Below, in pieces: positions 56,426 through 64,000 of a stretch of 64,000 nt of DNA. The stretch comes from Puccinia triticina (lineage: Eukaryota; Basidiomycota; Pucciniomycetes; Pucciniales; Pucciniaceae). Under the pieces are notes generated by a model, which worked only from the letters and a program-made list of their open reading frames with translations, was not told the DNA's origin and did no database searches. Both the position numbers and the translations under genes were made by a program. Location: the NCBI RefSeq assembly GCF_026914185.1, contig NC_070561.1, forward strand, positions 6,324,001 through 6,388,000. Direction: 5' to 3'. Each line of letters opens with the position of its first letter. Position 1 is the stretch's first letter.

Positions 56426-57393
56426 TGTCAGCCTTAGAGTCATCACAGCTGACCTAAAAGCTGCCTGTTCTACCTTTGTTACATATAAATTACTTTATAT
56501 CTTTTTCATCTTAAGAGATATCCCTGTTTTGACTTCATATTCTGTTTCCTCATGCAATTTTAACCCTAGTTACAACTTACCAATTCATTGTAACTATACT
56601 CCTTCCCTGAGTTACTGAGTTGTAGCGCCCTTGCGCAGTTGTGACGTGTCAGCGCTACTAGGCGCGCCAAACCACATGTACATATGTAAATTACATAAGC
56701 AAACTGTGAAAATTTTCGTAGTCAGGATCCCCCTTGCCTGAGGCGGATCCACAGACTTCAGCACACCAGAACCACCACCCAGATAACTCCAGGATCACCA
56801 CCAAAGAGCCTACTATACTCCCAGTATACCTACCGTCACAGGCGCCTAGGATATTGACAGTAAGTAACCTCTTTCACTGAACCTTGTTTATCTCAGAGGT
56901 ACAACTCTGTGTCTTGCTGGATCTGCCTTTTCTTCTTGCTTTGCTTTCTCCTTGATCACAGGGCTGTCCCTCCATATCTATAGGCCTTTGCCTCCATCTT
57001 GATCACAGGGCTGTCCCTTCTTATCATCAGGCCTTTGCCTCAAAATCTAGGTTCAGGGCTGTCCCTCAGGTTTCCCATTAAGAACCTTGACTGTCCAGAG
57101 AGAAGTCTAAAAAACTGTTGCTGGATTAAGACTTATCTAATCCAGATACCCTCCTGAGAGGAAGCTGTAGCACTTCTTGCACAGATTAGCAGCACTCTTC
57201 TGAAGAGTAGCATTGCCAGTGGACGTGCATTCCCACTAGAATAACCTAGTACTTCTCTTCCTTCTTATCCTGCTTGGTTTCTCTCTCTCTTTCTCTTTTT
57301 CTATTATAGTTGTAATTTCTTTATCCCAAGAAATCCAACTATTGCCCCCCCATTTCTTGTGTCCTGCTGTCACTATAGAGACTCAGGCTCACA
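56426..57393 (+). mobile_element. 5' LTR of Ty3/Gypsy element B, 968 bp
   Basis: Starts TGTCAGCCTTAGAGTCA and ends CTCAGGCTCACA. It has the same length as the solo LTR at 8384-9351. It lies inside the 3' LTR of element A, so element B is the younger insertion. Confidence 0.93.
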
Positions 57394-57412
57394 ATTGGGG
57401 GCCTCATCGGGA
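57394..57412 (+). promoter_or_regulatory. Probable primer-binding site, element B
   Basis: ATTGGGGGCCTCATCGGGA lies directly after the LTR, with the same start as in element A. The primer tRNA is unidentified. Confidence 0.55.
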
Positions 57413-57785
57413 AATATACTCACCTTTTCATAATTCTAGACTGCTATAAAGCCAAAAGACTGATCCTCCTGACTAAATCAAACAAAAAAAACTCTAAAAA
57501 TTCGAAAAATCACCTTAAAATTTTTTTCTACATATCTTACTAACGCTGAAATTCTTCTAAAATCATCCAAAATTGCTTTTACATTGATAAATTTCCTAAC
57601 TGAACCCTTGAAAAAAAATTTTTACGTCCTGTGTACTCGTGAAAGTGCAGAACTGCGACTCCTCCGCGCCGCTATTTATCCCTTCGTCGGACTTATCCTC
57701 CCCAGAACCCTCTATATCTTCGGATCAAGAAGAGATAGAGAAAAACGGAGTACGCTCAAAAGATTCTCCTGCTTCTTAACTATAA

Positions 57786-58103
57786 TTGCCGCAATTGACC
57801 GTAAAAAAATTCGTAACGGCGCAGACTAGCGCAGAAGACGAAAATTGCGACGACAACCGCGAAAATGATCCGAAAGAAGGAAACTGGATCAATAGTTCCT
57901 CTTGGACCCCTATTGCTACTACTAAATACCCAAAAGTCCGTCGCCGCAAGGTCACCGCCGCTGTTAATATCTCTGATTGGACCTCAAAATCCGCCGCGAA
58001 ACCCAGCGCAAAGGAAACTAAGAAAAAAACCTCTACTACGACGCGTAAAAGTAAAAGGTTATCTTCTAAACCTAAGTCCCAAGGTATTTTAACCTTGAAT
58101 TAA
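57786..58103 (+). CDS. Small basic leader frame of element B
   Basis: 105 codons, acidic first and then Lys/Ser/Thr-rich (KETKKKTSTTTRKSKRLSSK). It corresponds in position to leader frames of element A. It might be a spliced part of gag. The function is unknown. Confidence 0.35.
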   Translation: MPQLTVKKFVTAQTSAEDENCDDNRENDPKEGNWINSSSWTPIATTKYPKVRRRKVTAAVNISDWTSKSAAKPSAKETKKKTSTTTRKSKRLSSKPKSQGILTLN

Positions 58104-58176
58104 TTCTTAAAAACTTTCTCTTTCCGCTTAAATTAACCTCTCTTACTCCTTATCACGATGCCTCCTCACCTTAGAA

Positions 58177-59382
58177 ATGGCCGAGACCTCTCCGAAGAGC
58201 TCCGCCACCGGTACCGCCTTAGCCCAGCCGCCGAAGAACGGCTTCGAAGGGCTAGAAGCAGCCTTGCCACCTCTACAGGAGGATTTCCTCAAGCTCCCGG
58301 AAGAGGAGCTGCTCCCCCCAGATACCGGGATCCCTCCGGCTCTATACCAGCCGAGAGAAACGTCCATAGCTCTAGCGTCGAGCAGATCCACGCCGGTTCC
58401 ACGGCCTGTCGACAGGGAACAAATTGATTTGACGGTGAACCCTCCTCAGACGAGTCAGCCGCCCTCCCAGCCTATCAACCCAGAGGGCATGAGACCCACG
58501 GCGCCGTCCAATCTAGCCCTCCTTCCGTACACTCAGAGCCCTCGACGGGAAGCGTCCTCAGGACCCATGGACCTTATCCCGGAAGAGGAGGAGTTATCCA
58601 GCCTCATCAGTATGTTCAACGAACAATTCGACCTTTTTGTCCGCGCCAGGGAAGCGCAGAACATATTAACTATGAGGCGTCTCCTCTCCCAAGCCTCAAT
58701 GACCCAAGAAATGATCATAGATCTGGTTGGGAGGAACGACGGGATACGCCTGTGTCAGGATTGGATCCCCAGAGAGGAACTCAACAATCTAGAAATATCT
58801 CTGACGCGCCAGAACAACGGCAACGGGCCGCCGAACTCGACCGCGCTACAAATCCGAGCTCCTTCGCAGCTAGCAATGATACCGCACGCCAGCCAACAGC
58901 CTTTACTAGTCACGCCGACTCCAGAGCCTATGGGTTTTCAGCACCGAGCCTTGGCGCAGGAGTTCCAGGCTCCTATCCTTCCCAATCTTCCAGAATCCCG
59001 TCCACAGACGCAGCCTCAAATGCGCCCAGAGAATCAGAACTACCAAGGAACTCCCTTGCCGCCGCCACAACCGCCGCAGACGCTCCAAGCGAGGCAGCCA
59101 CCAGCTTCTATACCGCGAGAGGTGGTTCAATTATTCCGCCCCAGCCCGCATCTGCAAACTGGCGGCTACAATCCACCCCATTATCCGCAAATGCCGCAAG
59201 AATTCGCAGGCCACAACCCCCCTCCTCCTCAAAACAACTGGAGAGGATCAGGGAGGAACTGGAGACGCCCTCAGGACGACACTCAGAGAGTTCTAGAAAT
59301 AGGAGAATACTTGATGAGAGCCACACGAGGAGTGAGGAGAGGCTATGGACGAGGGAGAGCCAGAGGGAGAGGCCCTTATTAG
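58177..59382 (+). CDS. ORF1 (gag-like) of element B
   Basis: 401 codons. The N-terminus is Pro/Ser-rich, the centre (about residues 150-220) is helical ([35 protein letters not shown]), and the C-terminus is rich in Pro/Gln and ends in an Arg-Gly tail ([13 protein letters not shown]) suited to RNA binding. It has no zinc knuckle; that lies in the next frame. It overlaps the downstream polyprotein frame, which is in the -1 frame. It probably helps package RNA, but this is inferred from composition. Confidence 0.6.
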   Translation: MAETSPKSSATGTALAQPPKNGFEGLEAALPPLQEDFLKLPEEELLPPDTGIPPALYQPRETSIALASSRSTPVPRPVDREQIDLTVNPPQTSQPPSQPINPEGMRPTAPSNLALLPYTQSPRREASSGPMDLIPEEEELSSLISMFNEQFDLFVRAREAQNILTMRRLLSQASMTQEMIIDLVGRNDGIRLCQDWIPREELNNLEISLTRQNNGNGPPNSTALQIRAPSQLAMIPHASQQPLLVTPTPEPMGFQHRALAQEFQAPILPNLPESRPQTQPQMRPENQNYQGTPLPPPQPPQTLQARQPPASIPREVVQLFRPSPHLQTGGYNPPHYPQMPQEFAGHNPPPPQNNWRGSGRNWRRPQDDTQRVLEIGEYLMRATRGVRRGYGRGRARGRGPY

Positions 59383-62300
59383 ATGAATCTTTACCTAAAA
59401 GTTCCTTAAGTAGTGATTCACCACTAGGCCTCAGTTTAGATATTGATAATCTCTCTGATCCTTCAAATAGAGAATTTTTTCTCAATAATCTTAACTCTGA
59501 AATGTCTAGAAATGGCCCCTTGTTTCTAGAAGAAAAATTACAAGTATTGTTCTCCAAATTTCTCTCTGAATTATCTGGTACTGTTGAAACCATTCCTGGT
59601 ACTCTTCTTGAATCTTGTGTCAGCAATTTTAAAGATTTCCTGAATCATTCCATTCTTGATCTATTTAAAAATGAATTCATTCCCCTTTTGCTTGATCAAA
59701 TCCTGAACAACATAGGAGAAAGTGCCAGAGAGAAATCCACAGTGAATAACAATGTGTTAGAACAACTGAAGAAACACATAGATGATAAGTTTGAGACAGT
59801 TCAAGATTTGATTCTGGTAAATGAATCACAATGTCATTCTAACATGGATACAATTGGCCAAAATCTGAAAGATTTTGAAGAGAAAGTGAGCAACAATCTT
59901 ACTTCCATTGATAATCAGATCAATGACCTTCATGCCAATGAGCACAACAGGTTTGAACAATCTAAGAGAAGATTCAGTGACATATCTTCTGTAGTAAACA
60001 CCGTGAGCTCAAAGCTGGATTCCGTGTTAATACCAGATGACAGAGACCAACCCCCTCATCTCTTGTACAATAATCCCTTCCAGAATGTCCACCATGAGCA
60101 ACAACAGGAACACAGACCAACTCCTCCTGTTCCTACTCCTGAACCACAGAGACCACCAAGAGATCACTTTCCTAAGCCTGCTAGCAATACTCCTGATACT
60201 AAGACCCAAGAGGAATTCCCCTACATTGATCATGGAGCTATAGACTTTGAAATGAGGAAAGAACTGTGGAAAGGTATCCCCAAAAATGGAGACTGGGAGA
60301 AATTCTCTGGAGAATTGCCTTACAATCATGAACTTTGGATTAAAAATACTGATATCCTGGTTAGAGACTACTTGATGCTGGATAACATGATAATCAGTAG
60401 ATTAACAATCTTGTTAACTGACACTGCAAGGAATTGGTACCTAGGCATCAGAGATGAGTATGGAAACAAATCTTGGGCTTGGTGGAAGAATGCCATCAGA
60501 AATAAGTTTGGCACTGAGAACTGGAAATGGAAAATGCAACAAGAGTTTGAGAATGATCACTTTGCCTATGATGGGAGGAAAATCCATAAATGGTTTGGTA
60601 ATCAGAGAGAAAGACTGAAAGCTTATCAACCTGAACTCAGTCAGTACCTTATTTGTGAGAAGATCTTAAAGCAGTGCCCTCCAAACCTTGAGCATGCTAT
60701 TAAAAGCAGATACAAAAGAGATGCCACTGAAATGAGTTTTGAGGATATGGTTATAATTGCTGAAGAGGTCATAGACAGAGTCATGAAAAAGAACAAGCCT
60801 GTGACAAATAATTATAACACTCCAAACAGATCCCAATGGAGAAGCAATCCTGCCCCTGAGAAAACTGATAAGCCAACTGACTCCTCTGCCAAAAAGAATC
60901 CTGTCTCTGCCCCTGAGAAAGACAAACTTATATGCCATTTCTGTAAAAAAACTGGTCACTTCTCCAGGGAATGCCCTAAGAAGAAGAACAGAATCAATAA
61001 TGTAGGAATGGATGATGATGATGATCCCAAAAGTGACAATGGAGAAGACCAAGGTGAACCACACAAGTCTGAATCAGAACTAGATGAAGAAGAAGAGAAT
61101 CATAGAACCAATCACATGATTCTTGCCATGGACAATGGAAATGGTGCCAATTATGATCCCTTAGTTGATTTTGACTTTGGAACACATGCTGTAGAGTGTG
61201 AGATAAACCAAGACTTCTCCATTGCTGAAATTCAAGCTGAAACTCATCAACCTCAGACCTGGGACAAATCCTGCCAGTCTTCCCACATAGAAGATGCTAG
61301 ACTAATGAAATGCAAGCCTGATAGAGGAAAAGCTCATCTTACTGGAAAAGCAAATCTTACTACTGTCCTCATTGAATCCAGAGAACAATCATGTCTTCTT
61401 GATAGTGGAGCTTCTTGCTCAATCATCAGAAACAAATTGCTAGATTCTATATTACCAGAATGGGAAAACAAGCTCATGCCAATTAACCATGCTAAATTCC
61501 ACAGCTGTAGTGACCAATTACAGCCAATGGGCATAATCAAAATGGCTTTGATTTTTCCTCACACTAAAGGTTCTATTAGAATTCTAACAGAATTTGTAGT
61601 CATGAAAAATGCAAGAATTAACTATCTTATCCTTGGAAATGATTACATGTCTCTTTATGGCTTTGACATCACAAACAGCAAAGAGAGATTCTTTACCATT
61701 GGAAATGAGAACAAGAGGAAGAAATTCAGCTTTAAGTCTCATCATCTGGAGAAAATGAGCCCTTCTAATGAAATTTCTGCTGTAAAGAAGTCCCATCCTC
61801 AACTGCAGAAATTTATTACAGAAGAACTCTGTGAAGCCAAATTCAGTGATAAGTTGAATATTGAGCAAAAGGAGAAACTGTTTGAGGTCCTCTACAATAA
61901 CAACCTTGCCTTCTCCAACACCAATCAGCCCCTTGGTGCCATTAAGGGTCATGAAGTTCATATCAAGTTGACAACTGAGAGACCTTACCCTCCTCTCCTC
62001 AGAAGACCTCCTTATCCTGCCAGCCCCAAAAGCAGAGAAGCTCTTGAGCAACACATTGAAGAGCTAGTAAAACTGAATGTTCTAAGGAAAGTTGGTCATA
62101 ATGAAGTAGTTGAGATCACTACTCCTGTGATCATTGCCTGGCACAATGGAAAGTCCAGAATGGTAGGAGACTTCAGAGCTTTGAATTACTACACTGCTTC
62201 AGACAGGTATCCCATTCCTAAGATCAGTGAGACTCTGAACAATCTGGCTAAAGCTAAGTACCTGACTAGCATGGATGTACTCAAAGGTTTTCACCAGAAT

Positions 62301-64000
62301 GTCATTGCAGAAGATTCCAGACATCTACTCAGGATTATTATGCACAAAGGAATCTATGAGTACCTGAGAATGCCCTTTGGGATCAAGAATGCCCCCTCTC
62401 ATTTCCAGAGAATGATGGACATTGAATTCAGAAAGGAAATTGATGAGAAGTGGGCCATTATCTACATTGATGATATCATCATTATGTCCAACACTTGGGA
62501 GGAACACCTCAATGGGATAGACAGGATCCTGAAAGTTGTTATTAACATGAACATGAAAATCTCCTTGAAGAAGTGTAACTTTGGATTCAATCAGATCAAA
62601 GCTCTAGGTCATCTTGTGTCTGGTATTGCCATAGGAATAGACCAGAATAAAGTAGCTGCTGTTCTCCAAAAGCCTGTGCCTAGTAATAGGAAAGAAATGC
62701 AATCATTTCTTGGTTTTGCTGGCTACTACAGACAACACATTGAGAAGTTTGCAGAGATAGCAAAACCTCTGACTGAACTGACAAGGATTGATGTCATATA
62801 TGAGATGACTCATCATAGAATAGTAGCCTACAACTTGTTAAAAGAGAAACTGACCACAGCTCCATTGCTACTGTTTCCTGACTGGGCCCATCCCTTCACA
62901 CTATATGTAGATGCTAGCATGACTGGTCTAGGTGCTGCTTTACATCAAGTCCAAGTCATTGATGGAGTGAGAAAAGAAGGACCCATTGTTTTCATATCCA
63001 GACAACTGAAGGACAGTGAAACAAGATATGGTGCTAGTCAACTTGAATGCTTATGTCTGGTCTGGGCCCTGGAAAAACTCCATTACTACTTAGATGGCAG
63101 TGTCTTTCATGTTGTAACAGACTGCACAGCTTTGAGATCACTGCTGAACATGAAGACTCCCAATAGACATATGCTCAGGTGGCAGATTGCTATTCAGGAA
63201 TACAGAGGCAATATGACCATAATCCACAGAGATGGGAATATTCACAAGAATGCTGATGGACTGAGCAGATGGGCTTTGCCAAATGATCCTAGTAACCCTG
63301 CTTATGACCCAGAAGACAAGGATGATGATAGATTCCCCATCATGGGCATACATGTTTCCACTTTCAAGAATGAGTTCTTTGACTCAGTGAGAGAAGGCTA
63401 CAAGCAAGACAAGAACACTACCATATTATCTGAACTTTTGTTGAAAGATGCTAAAGATGCCCAGCTGAAAAATTCCTTACAAGATCCTTGGAGAAAGCTA
63501 TATGATGAAGGAAGGTTCTCTATATTTGATGGCCTCATCTACTTCAGAGAGAAACACAACTCTGTCCTAGTCCTAGCTGACAAAGAAAGTATCAACACCA
63601 TCTTGCATGAATGCCATGACAGTGTCTACTCAGGTCATTTTTCTGAAGACAGGACTTTAGAAAAAGTAGCTGATACTGCTTGGTGGGCTAACTGGAAACA
63701 AGACACTGGTGAATACTGCTCTTCCTGTGATAGATGCCAGAAAGCAAATAAAGCCACAGGCAAAAGATTTGGACTGCTCATGAAAATTGAAGAACCTTCA
63801 AAACCATGGGATGTTATTAACATGGATTGGGTAACTTCTTTGTCCCCTGGAGGAGCAGCTAGTTTCAATGCTTGTCTGGTAATAGTGGACAGATACTCTA
63901 AGACCCCTATATTTGTACCCTGCTTCAAGGATGACTCTGCTATGGACACTGCCATACTGTTTTGGAACAGAGTAATGCCTAGGACTGGCATCCCCAGAAT
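59379..64000 (+). CDS. Gag-Pol polyprotein of element B, runs off the window
   Basis: A single open frame from before 59379 to the last base, with the first ATG at 59502. Order: coiled-coil region, capsid-like segment ([32 protein letters not shown]), zinc knuckle [14 protein letters not shown] (60933), protease LLDSGAS (61401), [14 protein letters not shown] with YIDD (62463), RNase H (TLYVDAS, VTDCTA), integrase HHCC ([22 protein letters not shown]) and the start of the DDE core ([13 protein letters not shown]). All active residues seen are canonical. Closely related to element A, with the protease Ser that A lacks. The start is uncertain: a -1 frameshift from ORF1 or separate initiation are both possible. 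Confidence 0.9.

Overview
This window looks like a transposon graveyard from a large, repeat-rich basidiomycete nuclear genome, most likely a rust fungus (Pucciniales). The evidence is short GT-AG introns, fungal-type Rad3/XPD, GSK3 and Vps18 exons, chromodomain Ty3/Gypsy elements, a Tet-like 2OG-Fe(II) oxygenase of the kind expanded in rusts, and many Helitrons and MITEs. The taxon is inferred and no species is claimed. I see no intact single-copy host gene. Every recognisable host exon sits inside, or beside, a mobile element.

Layout. (1) 1-12 kb: a foldback element made of GCTGATGCTCAGC repeats, hit by a CACTA-type MITE; a Ty3/Gypsy integrase remnant; several LTRs and a hAT-type MITE; a Ty1/Copia pol remnant on the minus strand split by a solo LTR whose 5-bp duplication is still perfect; then a Helitron ending at 11994 that carries a duplicated calponin-homology-like exon. 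(2) 12.2-45.3 kb: a satellite of about 173 bp, in plus orientation up to 16320 and minus orientation from about 16600, riddled with nested insertions. The largest insertion (21929-44417) is a hAT-type element bounded by matching terminal inverted repeats and a 7-8 bp duplication of satellite sequence. It carries a hAT transposase C-terminus and a decayed Tet-like oxygenase gene, both on the minus strand. Four Helitrons landed in it, a fifth landed inside one of those, and together they swell a core of about 5.3 kb to 22.5 kb. A further Helitron (18575-21866) lies in the satellite itself. (3) 45.3-47.2 kb: the left end of a CACTA-like element, a minisatellite, a TA-flanked MITE and three well-preserved exons of an Ark/Prk/AAK1-like kinase. 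(4) 47.2-64 kb: a young chromodomain Ty3/Gypsy element A with two LTRs. Its 3' LTR is broken by a 318-bp solo LTR and then by a second Ty3/Gypsy element B, whose polyprotein is still open at the window edge.

The Helitrons are the main hidden structure. At least six, probably seven, share a TCYAAGT 5' end, a GC hairpin about 12 bases before a CTAG 3' end, and insertion between A and T. None has a Rep/Helicase gene here, so they must move in trans. Several carry spliced fragments of host genes in the same strand sense as the element: XPD/Rad3, a GSK3-VPS18 chimera, an AGC-kinase piece, a calponin-homology-like exon and unidentified genes. Removing each Helitron restores satellite monomers or, for 38483-41340, the end of the Tet-like reading frame, which proves the boundaries.
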